Of a stretch of 64,000 nt of DNA, positions 48,801 to 60,700 are shown piece by piece. The stretch comes from Balanoglossus misakiensis. Lineage: Eukaryota; Hemichordata. Numbering within the stretch: the stretch's first letter is position 1; the number at the start of each line of letters is the position of its first letter. The stretch spans positions 13,826,001-13,890,000 of the forward strand of contig CM082584.2 in NCBI GenBank assembly GCA_040954595.2, given 5' to 3'. The notes beneath the pieces are model-generated. The model had not been told where the DNA came from. It was given only the letters and a program-made list of their open reading frames with translations, and made no database searches. The position numbers and the translations under genes were made by a program.

Positions 48801-51800
48801 TTAAGAGTGAATATAGTGTTGGAACAAATCCAAACTTAACTCATTGAATCAATTTTATAATATATGTCACCACTTTGTTCATTGATCATGAATATTTTTT
48901 TTCTGTTGTTTTTTTAGAATATGGCAAAGAGTGCAGGCCGATGTTGTGTATCTCAATGTTTCCATTGATAGAAGTGGACAAGGACTTTGTTTCCCAGTCA
49001 CCCAATAAACTACTTGCATGATGGCAGATGATGATATTTATTTGAATGTCAAATAAAGAAAACATACAGGTTTGCAGTCAACATTTTAAGAGTGTATATA
49101 GTGTTGGAACAAATCCAAACTTAACTAATTGAATCAATTTTATAAAATATGTCACCACTTTGTTCATTGATCATGAATATTTTTTTTTTCTGTTGTTTTG
49201 TTAGAATATGGCGAAGAGTGCAGGCTGATGTTGTGTATCTGAATGTTGCCAATGGTAGAAGTGGACAAGGACTTGGTCTTCCAGTCAGCCAATAAAGTAC
49301 TTGCATGATGGCAAATGAAGCAAGGTCAAGCATGAAGACTGATGTTTCATTTCTAAATGGTGCCAATGGTAGAAGTGGACAAGGACTTGGTCTTGCAGTC
49401 AGCCAATAAACAACTTACATGATGGCAGATGAAGATATATGGATGTCAAATAAAGAAAACGTACAGGTTTGCAGTCAACAAGTGTATATAGTATTGGAAC
49501 AAATTCAAACTTAACTCATTGAATCAATTTTTTAAAATATGTCACCACTTTGTTCATTGATCATGGATATTTTTGTTCTGTTTTGTTAGAATATGCCGAA
49601 GAGTGCAGGCTGATGTTGTGCATCTGAATGTTGCCATTGGTAGAAGTGGACAAGGACTTGGTCTTGCTTTCACCCAATAAACTCTGTATGATAGCAGATG
49701 AAGATATTTGGATGTCAAATAAAGAAAACATACAGGTTTGCAGTCAACATTTTAAGAGTGTATATAGTGTTGGAACAAATCCAAGCTTAACTCATTGAAT
49801 CAATTTCATAAAAAATGTCACCACTTTGTTCATTGATCTTGAATATTTTTTTCTGTTGTTTTGTCAGAATATGGCGAAGAGTGCAGGCTGATGTTGTGTA
49901 TCTGAATGTTGCCATTGGTAGAAGTGGACAAGGACATGGTTTCCCAGTCACCCAATAAACTACTTGCATGATGGCAGATGAAGATATTTGGATGTCAAAT
50001 AAAGAACACATACAGGTTTGCAGTCAACATTTTAAGAGTGTACATAGTATTGGAACAAATCCAAACTTAACTCATTGAATCAATTTTATAAAATATGTCA
50101 CCACTTTGTTCAATGATCATGAATACTTTTTTTTCTGTTGTTTTGTTAGAATATGGCGAAGAGTGCAGGCTGATGTTGTGTATCTGAATGTTGCCAATGG
50201 TAGAAGTGGACAAGGACATGGTCTTCCAGTCAGCCAATAAAGTACTTGCATGATGGCAGATGAAGCAAGTTCAAGCATGAAGACTGATGTTTAATTTCTA
50301 AATGGTGCCAACGGTAGAAGTGGACAAGGACTTGGTCTTGCAGTCAGCCAATAAACAACCTGCATGATGGCAGATGAAGATATTTGGATGTCAAATAAAG
50401 AAAACATACAGGTTTGCAGTCAACATTTTAAGAGTGTATATAGTATTGGAACAAATCCAAATTTAACTCATCGAATCAATTTATACAATCTTTCGCCAAT
50501 TTGTTCATTAATCATGGATAATATTTTTCTGTTCTTTTGTTAGAATATGGCGAAGAGTGCAGACTGATGTTATGTATCTGAATGTTGCCATTGGTAGAAG
50601 TGGACAAGGACTTGGTCTTGCTTTCACTCAATAAACTCTGCATGATGGCAGATGAAGATATTTGGATGTCAAATAAAGAAAACATACAGGTTTGCAGTCA
50701 ACATTTTAAGAGTGTATATAGTGTTGGAACAAATCGAAACTTAACTCATTGAATCAATTTTATAAAATATGTCACCACTTTGTTCATTGATCATGAATAA
50801 TTTTTTTCTGTTGTTTTGTTAGAATATGGCAAAGAGTGCAGGCTGATGTTGTGTATCTGAATGTTGCCATTGGTAGGAGTGGACAAGGACTTGGTTTCCC
50901 AGTCACCCAATTAACTACTTGCATGATGGCAGATGAAGATATTTGGATGTCAAATAAAGAAAACATACAGGTTTGCAGTCAACATTTTAAGAGTGTATAT
51001 AGTGTTGGAACAAATCGAAACTTAACTCATTGAATAAATTTTATAAAATATGTCACCACTTTGTTCATTGATCATGAATAATTTTTTTCTGTTGTTTTGT
51101 TAGAATATGGCAAAGAGTGCAGGCTGATGTTGTGTATCTGAATGTTGCCATTGGTAGGAGTGGACAAGGACTTGGTTTTCCAGTCACCCAATTAACTACT
51201 TGCATGATGGCAGATGAAGATATTTGGATGTCAAATAAAGAAAACATACAGGTTTGCAGTCAACATTTTAAGAGTGTACATAGTATTGGAACAAATCCAA
51301 GCTTAACTCATTGCATTAATTTTATAAAATATGTCACCACTTTGTTCATTGATCATGAATAATTTTTTTCTGTTGTTTTGTTAGAATATGGCAAAGAGTG
51401 CAGGCTGATGTTGTGTATCTGAATGTTGCCATTGGTAGGAGTGGACAAGGACTTGGTTTCCCAGTAACCCAATAAACTACTTGCATGATGGCAGATGAAG
51501 CAAGGTCAAGCATGAAGACTGATGTTTAATTTCTAAATGGTGCCAACGGTAGAAGTGGACAAGGACTTGGTCTTGCAGTCAGCCAATAAACAACCTGCAT
51601 GATGGCAGATGAAGATATTTGGATGTCAAATAAAGAAAACATACAGGTTTGCAGTCAACATTTTAAGAGTGTATATAGTATTGGAACAAATCCAAATTCA
51701 ACTCATCGAATCAATTTATACAATCTTTCGCCAATTTGTTCATTAATCATGTATAATATTTTTCTGTTCTTTTGTTAGAATATGGCGAAGAGTGCAGGCT

Positions 51801-53580
51801 GATGTTGTGTATCTGAATGTTGCCATTGGTAGAAGTGGACAAGGACTTGGTCTTGCTTTCACTCAATAAACTCTGCATGATGGCAGATGAAGATATTTGG
51901 ATGTCAAATAAAGAACACATGCAGGTTTGCAGTCAACATTTTAAGAGTGTATATAGTGTTGGAACAAATCCAAACTCAACTCATTGAATCAATTTTATAA
52001 AATATGTCACCACTTTGTTCATTGATCATGAATAATTTTTTTTCTGTTGTTTTGTTAGAATATGGCAAAGAGTGCAGGCTGATGTTGTGTATCTGAATGT
52101 TGCCATTGGTAGAAGTGGACATGGACATGGTCTTCCAGTCACCCAATAAACTACTTGCATGATGGCAGGTGAAGATATTTGGATGTCAAATAAAGAACAC
52201 ATACAGGTTTGCAGTCAACATTTTAAGAGTGTATATAGTGTTGGAACAAATCAAAACTTAACTCATTGAATCAATTTTATAAAATATGTCACCACTTTGT
52301 TCATTGATCATGAATAATTTTTTTTATGTTGTTTAGTTAGAATATGGCGAAGAGTTCAGGGTGATGTTGTGTATCTGAATGTTGCCAATGGTAGAAGTGG
52401 ACAAGGACATGGTCTTCCAGTCAGCCAATAAAGTACTTGCATGATGGGAGATGAAGCAAGGTCAAGCATGAAGACTGATGTTTAATTTCTAAATGGTGCC
52501 AACGGTAGAACTGGACAAGGACTTGGTCTTGCAGTCAGCCAATAAACATCCTGCATGATGGCAGATGAAGATATTTGGATGTCAAATAAAGAAAACATAC
52601 AGGTTTGTAGTCAACATTTTAAGAGTGTATATATTATTGGAACAAATCCAAATTTAACTCATCGAATCAATTTATACAATCTTTCGCCAATTTGTTCATT
52701 AATCATGGATAATATTTTTCTGTTCTTTTGTTAGAATATGGCGAAGAGTGCAGGCTGATGTTGTGTATCTGAATGTTGCCATTGGTAGAAGTGGACAAGG
52801 ACTTGGTCTTGCTTTCACTCAATAAACTCTGCATGATGGCAGATGAAGATACTTGGATGTCAAATAAAGAACACATACAGGTTTGCAGTCAACATTTTAA
52901 GAGTGTATATAGTGTTGGAACAAATCCAAACTTAACTCATTGAATCAATTTTATAAAATATGTCACCACTTTGTTCATTGATCATGAATAATTTTGTTTC
53001 TGTTGTTTTGTTAGAATATGGCAAAGAGTGCAGGCTGATGTTGTGTATCTGAATGTTGCCATTGGTAGAAGTGGACAAGGGCTAGGTCTTGCTTTCACCC
53101 AATAAACTCTGCATGATGGCAGATGAAGATATTTGGATTTCAAATAAAGAAAACATACAGGTTTGCAGTCAACATTTTAAGAGTGTATATAGTATTGGAA
53201 CAAATCTAAATTTAACTAATTGAATCAATTTATACTATCTTTCGCCAATTTGTTCATTAATCATGGATAACATTTTTCTGTTCTTTTGTTAGAATATGGC
53301 GAAGAGTGCAGGCTGATGTTGTGTATCTGAATGTTGCCATTGTTAGAAGTGGACAAGGACTTGGTCTTGCAATCACCCCATAAACTATTTGCATGATGGC
53401 AGATGAACATATCTGGTTTTCAAATGAAGAAAATATAAAGGTTTGTAGTCAATATTTTAAGAGTGTGTGTAGTATTGGAACACATCCAAATTTAACTTAA
53501 GCTGAATGAATCAATGCTATAAAACGTGTCCCCACTTCATTCATTAAACGCGAATCTATTTTTTCTGTTTCTTTTTTAGC
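39815..53580 (+). repeat. Satellite array of ~281-bp monomers (short) and ~390-bp monomers (long), about 43 units
   Basis: Each unit contains TTGTTAGAATATGGCGAAGA, GGTAGAAGTGGACAAGGACT, CCAATAAACTACTTGCATGA, GATATTTGGATGTCAAATAA, CAGGTTTGCAGTCAAC and TTTGTTCATTGATCATGAAT in fixed order. AATATGG recurs at, for example, 40184, 40465, 40747, 41141 and 41419, so spacings alternate near 281 and near 390. The long form carries an extra ~115-bp partial duplication (GAAGCAAGNTCAAGCATGAAG ... second GGTAGAAGTGGACAAGG). Monomers are several percent diverged, but distant ones can be almost identical. There is no protein gene: ORFs of 60-87 codons on either strand are shadows of the repeat. Confidence 0.95.
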
Positions 53581-54500
53581 TCAAGCTGAAGTGTGAAGAC
53601 TGGTGATTTTCCAAATGATGATGATGGTAGAAATGGACAAGGACTTGGTCTACCAGCAACCCAATGAAATACTTGCATCTTGGCAGATGAAGTCTGAATG
53701 CCAGATAAAGAGAAGACATAGATTGTCAGTCAGCATTTTAGGAGTTTATAATGAGAATGAAGAGAAAACTTATAGATTGTCTTCTGTCCAGTTTTCTATT
53801 AAAGTGTCACAATCTCTCTTTTTGAGCTTTGAATGTTGTCAAGTATACATTGAATACTTGCATTAGATTTCTGTGTTAAAATATAATGATTTTTAACTTC
53901 ATCATTCTGTATCAAACAAAATTAATCTCTAAAAGATAAAAAATAGAGAATGTTGCTGTTTAATCTATTTATCCAGTGGGGACTATGACATTGACTTTCC
54001 TTACATGTTCCCTTGAGCCCACTGGTTATATGTTATGATAAGGAAGGATTCAGATTAGGACACAGTATTACTTATCTAACTGTAGCCTAAATGTCCATAG
54101 ATACAGTATTTCTTAGAATCACAAGTTTGCACAGACCAAACTTTGTTCAGTGAATTTTGCAGTCAAAGCAAATTGATTCAATCTGTGAAATTGTTTGTGC
54201 CATTTCAGCCAGCACACTCAAACACTAACCCTAACCCTAACTCTAACCCTAACCTTAACCCTTACCCTAACCCTTACCCTAACAACTAATACTTAGGCTG
54301 GAATGGTATAAACAGGCTCAGGGAAACTCTTTTTAATAATGGGCTCCAATTTGTTCACCAGTTAAAAGTTCACAGATGAAAATATGTTTATGTATTGTAT
54401 TTTAATTCAATTCAATTACCTGTCATTCCCAAAACCTGATAGTGAAGGTCAGGAAAATTAATAAATTTGAATTGTATGGGTACAGAAATGTCCTCTATGT
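53581..54500 (+). repeat. Tail copy B of the satellite-bearing element
   Basis: The last monomer is divergent (CTCAAGCTGAAGTGTGAAGAC, then GGTAGAAATGGACAAGGACT) and runs into a sequence homologous to 37971-39186, without the (CATA)n block. It ends at TCCTCTATGTATGCATTTATG. A telomere-like tract occupies the position where copy A has the short ACTAAC run. Confidence 0.8.
54224..54283 (-). repeat. Interstitial telomere-like tract (TTAGGG type)
   Basis: About ten CCCTAA-like units, some degenerate (CTCTAA, CCTTAA, CCCTTA), lie inside tail copy B. On the minus strand they read TTAGGG, the animal telomere repeat outside most arthropods and nematodes. Copy A has only ACTAAC/CTAACTA words at the same place, so the tract was gained or amplified in copy B. 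Confidence 0.85.
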
Positions 54501-54508
54501 ATGCATTT

Positions 54509-54738
54509 ATGACCCCAACCCTGACCCGTTACACCCCGCTGTTGCGGCAGACACTTGACCCCAACCCTGACCTGTTCCACCCCGCCGTTGCGGCAGACAC
54601 TTGACCCCAACCCTGCCCCGTTCCACCCTGCCATTGTGGCAGACACTTGACCCCAACCCTGCCCCCTTCCACCCTGCCGTTGCTGCAGACATTTGACCCC
54701 AAACCAGCCCAGTTACACCCCGCCGTTGCCTCAGACAC
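54509..54738 (+). repeat. 46-bp GC-rich tandem repeat, about 5 copies
   Basis: The unit contains TTGACCCCAACCCTGACC, GTTCCACCCCGCCGTTG and CGGCAGACAC. The GTTGCGGCAGACAC word recurs at 54541, 54587 and 54633, fixing the period at 46 bp. The last copies degrade into the start of the 57-bp array. Confidence 0.9.
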
Positions 54739-54779
54739 TTGACCCCAACGACAGGAAGTGGAGGGCAACCTGGCCCCCT

Positions 54780-57700
54780 TCGACCGCCACGTTACGACCG
54801 GAAGTTGGAGGCAAACCTGATACCCAACCCCTTCTTCGACCGCCACGTTACCACCGGAAGTTGGAGGGCAAACCTGATACCCAACCCCTTCTTCGACCGC
54901 CACGTTACCACCGGAAGTTGGAGGGCAAACCTGATACCCAACCCCTTCTTCGACCGCCACGTTACCACCGGAAGTTGGAGGGCAAACCTGATACCCAACC
55001 CCTTCTTCGACCGCCACGTTACCACCGGAAGTTGGAGGGCAAACCTGATACCCAACCCCTTCTTCGACCGCCACGTTACCACCGGAAGTTGGAGGGCAAA
55101 CCTGATACCCAACCCCTTCTTCGACCGCCACGTTACCACCGGAAGTTGGAGGCCAAACCTGATACCCAACCCCTTCTTCGACCGCCACGTTACCACCGGA
55201 AGTTGGAGGCCAAACCTGATACCCAACCCCTTCTTCGACCGCCACGTTACCACCGGAAGTTGGAGGCCAAACCTGATACCCAACCCCTTCTTCGACCGCC
55301 ACGTTACCACCGGAAGTTGGAGGCCAAACCTGATACCCAACCCCTTCTTCGACCGCCACGTTACCACCGGAAGTTGGAGGCCAAACCTGATACCCAACCC
55401 CTTCTTCGACCGCCACGTTACCACCGGAAGTTGGAGGCCAAACCTGATACCCAACCCCTTCTTCGACCGCCACGTTACCACCGGAAGTTGGAGGCCAAAC
55501 CTGATACCCAACCCCTTCTTCGACCGCCACGTTACCACCGGAAGTTGGAGGCCAAACCTGATACCCAACCCCTTCTTCGACCGCCACGTTACCACCGGAA
55601 GTTGGAGGGCAAACCTGATACCCAACCCCTTCTTCGACCGCCACGTTACCACCGGAAGTTGGAGGGCAAACCTGATACCCAACCCCTTCTTCGACCGCCA
55701 CGTTACCACCGGAAGTTGGAGGGCAAACCTGATACCCAACCCCTTCTTCGACCGCCACGTTACCACCGGAAGTTGGAGGGCAAACCTGATACCCAACCCC
55801 TTCTTCGACCGCCACGTTACCACCGGAAGTTGGAGGGCAAACCTGATACCCAACCCCTTCTTCGACCGCCACGTTACCACCGGAAGTTGGAGGGCAAACC
55901 TGATACCCAACCCCTTCTTCGACCGCCACGTTACCACCGGAAGTTGGAGGGCAAACCTGATACCCAACCCCTTCTTCGACCGCCACGTTACCACCGGAAG
56001 TTGGAGGGCAAACCTGATACCCAACCCCTTCTTCGACCGCCACGTTACCACCGGAAGTTGGAGGGCAAACCTGATACCCAACCCCTTCTTCGACCGCCAC
56101 GTTACCACCGGAAGTTGGAGGGCAAACCTGATACCCAACCCCTTCTTCGACCGCCACGTTACCACCGGAAGTTGGAGGGCAAACCTGATACCCAACCCCT
56201 TCTTCGACCGCCACGTTACCACCGGAAGTTGGAGGGCAAACCTGATACCCAACCCCTTCTTCGACCGCCACGTTACCACCGGAAGTTGGAGGGCAAACCT
56301 GATACCCAACCCCTTCTTCGACCGCCACGTTACCACCGGAAGCTGGAGGCCAAACCTGATACCCAAACCCTTCTTCGACCGCCAGGTTACCACCGGGAGC
56401 TGGAGGGCAAACCTGATACCCAACCCCTTCTTCGACCGCCAGGTTACCACCGGGAGCTGGAGGGCAAACCTGATACCCAACCCCTTCTTCGACCGCCAGG
56501 TTACCACCGGGAGCTGGAGGGCAAACCTGATACCCAACCCCTTCTTCGACCGCCAGGTTACCACCGGGAGCTGGAGGGCAAAACCTGATACCCAACCCCT
56601 TCTTCGACCGCCAGGTTACCACCGGGAGCTGGAGGGCAAAACCTGATACCCAACCCCTTCTTCGACCGCCAGGTTACCACCGGGAGCTGGAGGGCAAAAC
56701 CTGATACCCAACCCCTTCTTCGACCGCCAGGTTACCACCGGGAGCTGGAGGGCAAAACCTGATACCCAACCCCTTCTTCGACCGCCAGGTTACCACCGGG
56801 AGCTGGAGGGCAAACCCTGATACCCAACCCCTTCTTCGACCGCCAGGTTACCACCGGGAGCTGGAGGGCAAACCCTGATACCCAACCCCTTCTTCGACCG
56901 CCAGGTTACCACCGGGAGCTGGAGGGCAAACCCTGATACCCAACCCCTTCTTCGACCGCCAGGTTACCACCGGGAGCTGGAGGGCAAACCCTGATACCCA
57001 ACCCCTTCTTCGACCGCCAGGTTACCACCGGGAGCTGGAGGGCAAACCCTGATACCCAACCCCTTCTTCGACCGCCAGGTTACCACCGGGAGCTGGAGGG
57101 CAAACCCTGATACCCAACCCCTTCTTCGACCGCCAGGTTACCACCGGGAGCTGGAGGGCAAACCCTGATACCCAACCCCTTCTTCGACCGCCAGGTTACC
57201 ACCGGGAGCTGGAGGGCAAACCCTGATACCCAACCCCTTCTTCGACCGCCAGGTTACCACCGGGAGCTGGAGGGCAAACCCTGATACCCAACCCCTTCTT
57301 CGACCGCCAGGTTACCACCGGGAGCTGGAGGGCAAACCCTGATACCCAACCCCTTCTTCGACCGCCAGGTTACCACCGGGAGCTGGAGGGCAAACCCTGA
57401 TACCCAACCCCTTCTTCGACCGCCAGGTTACCACCGGGAGCTGGAGGGCAAAACCTGATACCCAACCCCTTCTTCGACCGCCAGGTTACCACCGGGAGCT
57501 GGAGGGCAAAACCTGATACCCAACCCCTTCTTCGACCGCCAGGTTACCACCGGGAGCTGGAGGGCAAACCCTGATACCCAACCCCTTCTTCGACCGCCAG
57601 GTTACCACCGGGAGCTGGAGGGCAAACCCTGATACCCAACCCCTTCTTCGACCGCCAGGTTACCACCGGGAGCTGGAGGGCAAAACCTGATACCCAACCC

Positions 57701-60700
57701 CTTCTTCGACCGCCAGGTTACCACCGGGAGCTGGAGGGCAAAACCTGATACCCAACCCCTTCTTCGACCGCCAGGTTACCACCGGGAGCTGGAGGGCAAA
57801 ACCTGATACCCAACCCCTTCTTCGACCGCCAGGTTACCACCGGGAGCTGGAGGGCAAAACCTGATACCCAACCCCTTCTTCGACCGCCAGGTTACCACCG
57901 GGAGCTGGAGGGCAAAACCTGATACCCAACCCCTTCTTCGACCGCCAGGTTACCACCGGGAGCTGGAGGGCAAAACCTGATACCCAACCCCTTCTTCGAC
58001 CGCCAGGTTACCACCGGGAGCTGGAGGGCAAAACCTGATACCCAACCCCTTCTTCGACCGCCAGGTTACCACCGGGAGCTGGAGGGCAAAACCTGATACC
58101 CAACCCCTTCTTCGACCGCCAGGTTACCACCGGGAGCTGGAGGGCAAAACCTGATACCCAACCCCTTCTTCGACCGCCAGGTTACCACCGGGAGCTGGAG
58201 GGCAAACCTGATACCCAACCCCTTCTTCGACCGCCAGGTTACCACCGGGAGCTGGAGGGCAAAACCTGATACCCAACCCCTTCTTCGACCGCCAGGTTAC
58301 CACCGGGAGCTGGAGGGCAAAACCTGATACCCAACCCCTTCTTCGACCGCCAGGTTACCACCGGGAGCTGGAGGGCAAAACCTGATACCCAACCCCTTCT
58401 TCGACCGCCAGGTTACCACCGGGAGCTGGAGGGCAAAACCTGATACCCAACCCCTTCTTCGACCGCCAGGTTACCACCGGGAGCTGGAGGGCAAAACCTG
58501 ATACCCAACCCCTTCTTCGACCGCCAGGTTACCACCGGGAGCTGGAGGGCAAAACCTGATACCCAACCCCTTCTTCGACCGCCAGGTTACCACCGGGAGC
58601 TGGAGGGCAAACCTGATACCCAACCCCTTCTTCGACCGCCAGGTTACCACCGGGAGCTGGAGGGCAAAACCTGATACCCAACCCCTTCTTCGACCGCCAG
58701 GTTACCACCGGGAGCTGGAGGGCAAACCTGATACCCAACCCCTTCTTCGACCGCCAGGTTACCACCGGGAGCTGGAGGGCCAAACCTGATACCCAACCCC
58801 TTCTTCGACCGCCAGGTTACCACCGGGAGCTGGAGGGCCAAACCTGATACCCAACCCCTTCTTCGACCGCCAGGTTACCACCGGGAGCTGGAGGGCCAAA
58901 CCTGATACCCAACCCCTTCTTCGACCGCCAGGTTACCACCGGGAGCTGGAGGGCCAAACCTGATACCCAACCCCTTCTTCGACCGCCAGGTTACCACCGG
59001 GAGCTGGAGGGCCAAACCTGATACCCAACCCCTTCTTCGACCGCCAGGTTACCACCGGGAGCTGGAGGGCCAAACCTGATACCCAACCCCTTCTTCGACC
59101 GCCAGGTTACCACCGGGAGCTGGAGGGCCAAACCTGATACCCAACCCCTTCTTCGACCGCCAGGTTACCACCGGGAGCTGGAGGGCCAAACCTGATACCC
59201 AACCCCTTCTTCGACCGCCAGGTTACCACCGGGAGCTGGAGGGCCAAACCTGATACCCAACCCCTTCTTCGACCGCCAGGTTACCACCGGGAGCTGGAGG
59301 GCCAAACCTGATACCCAACCCCTTCTTCGACCGCCAGGTTACCACCGGGAGCTGGAGGGCCAAACCTGATACCCAACCCCTTCTTCGACCGCCAGGTTAC
59401 CACCGGGAGCTGGAGGGCCAAACCTGATACCCAACCCCTTCTTCGACCGCCAGGTTACCACCGGGAGCTGGAGGGCCAAACCTGATACCCAACCCCTTCT
59501 TCGACCGCCAGGTTACCACCGGGAGCTGGAGGGCCAAACCTGATACCCAACCCCCTTCTTCGACCGCCAGGTTACCACCGGGAGCTGGAGGGCCAAACCT
59601 GATACCCAACCCCTTCTTCGACCGCCAGGTTACCACCGGGAGCTGGAGGGCCAAACCTGATACCCAACCCCTTCTTCGACCGCCAGGTTACCACCGGGAG
59701 CTGGAGGGCCAAACCTGATACCCAACCCCTTCTTCGACCGCCAGGTTACCACCGGGAGCTGGAGGGCCAAACCTGATACCCAACCCCTTCTTCGACCGCC
59801 AGGTTACCACCGGGAGCTGGAGGGCCAAACCTGATACCCAAACCCCTTCTTCGACCGCCAGGTTACCACCGGGAGCTGGAGGGCCAAACCTGATACCCAA
59901 CCCCTTCTTCGACCGCCAGGTTACCACCGGGAGCTGGAGGGCCAAACCTGATACCCAACCCCTTCTTCGACCGCCAGGTTACCACCGGGAGCTGGAGGGC
60001 CAAACCTGATACCCAACCCCTTCTTCGACCGCCAGGTTACCACCGGGAGCTGGAGGGCCAAACCTGATACCCAACCCTTCTTCGACCGCCAGGTTACCAC
60101 CGGGAGCTGGAGGGCCAAACCTGATACCCAACCCCTTCTTCGACCGCCAGGTTACCACCGGGAGCTGGAGGGCCAAACCTGATACCCAACCCCTTCTTCG
60201 ACCGCCAGGTTACCACCGGGAGCTGGAGGGCCAAACCTGATACCCAACCCCTTCTTCGACCGCCAGGTTACCACCGGGAGCTGGAGGGCCAAACCTGACC
60301 AACCCTTCTTCGACCGCCAGGTTACCACCGGGAGCTGGAGGGCCAAACCTGATACCCAAACCCTTCTTCGACCGCCAGGTTACCACCGGGAGCTGGAGGC
60401 CAAACCTGATACCCAAACCCTTCTTCGACCGCCAGGTTACCACCGGGAGCTGGAGGCCAAACCTGATACCCAACCCTTCTTCGACCGCCAGGTTACCACC
60501 GGGAGCTGGAGGCCAAACCTGATACCCAACCCTTCTTCGACCGCCAGGTTACCACCGGGAAGCTGGAGGGCCAAACCTGATACCCAACCCCTTCTTCGAC
60601 CGCCAGGTTACCACCGGGAGCTGGAGGGCCAAACCTGATACCCAACCCCTTCTTCGACCGCCAGGTTACCACCGGGAGCTGGAGGGCAAACCTGATACCC

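Noticed and set aside
42857-51247. Repeated minus-strand ORFs (SLFDIQISSSAIMQ type, 60-81 codons)
   Set aside because: They are the antisense of the satellite monomer, differ by frame-breaking changes between copies, and match no family I recognise.
39815-53580. CRISPR array
   Set aside because: Repeats of 281-390 bp with no short direct repeat plus unique spacers, in an animal genome; this is satellite DNA.
54529-56646. Very long ORFs (590-697 codons) on both strands in the 57-bp minisatellite
   Set aside because: They are open because a stop-free 57-bp unit repeats in register; two frames per strand are open, and all break when units become 58 bp. No splice signals, start context or domain support a gene.
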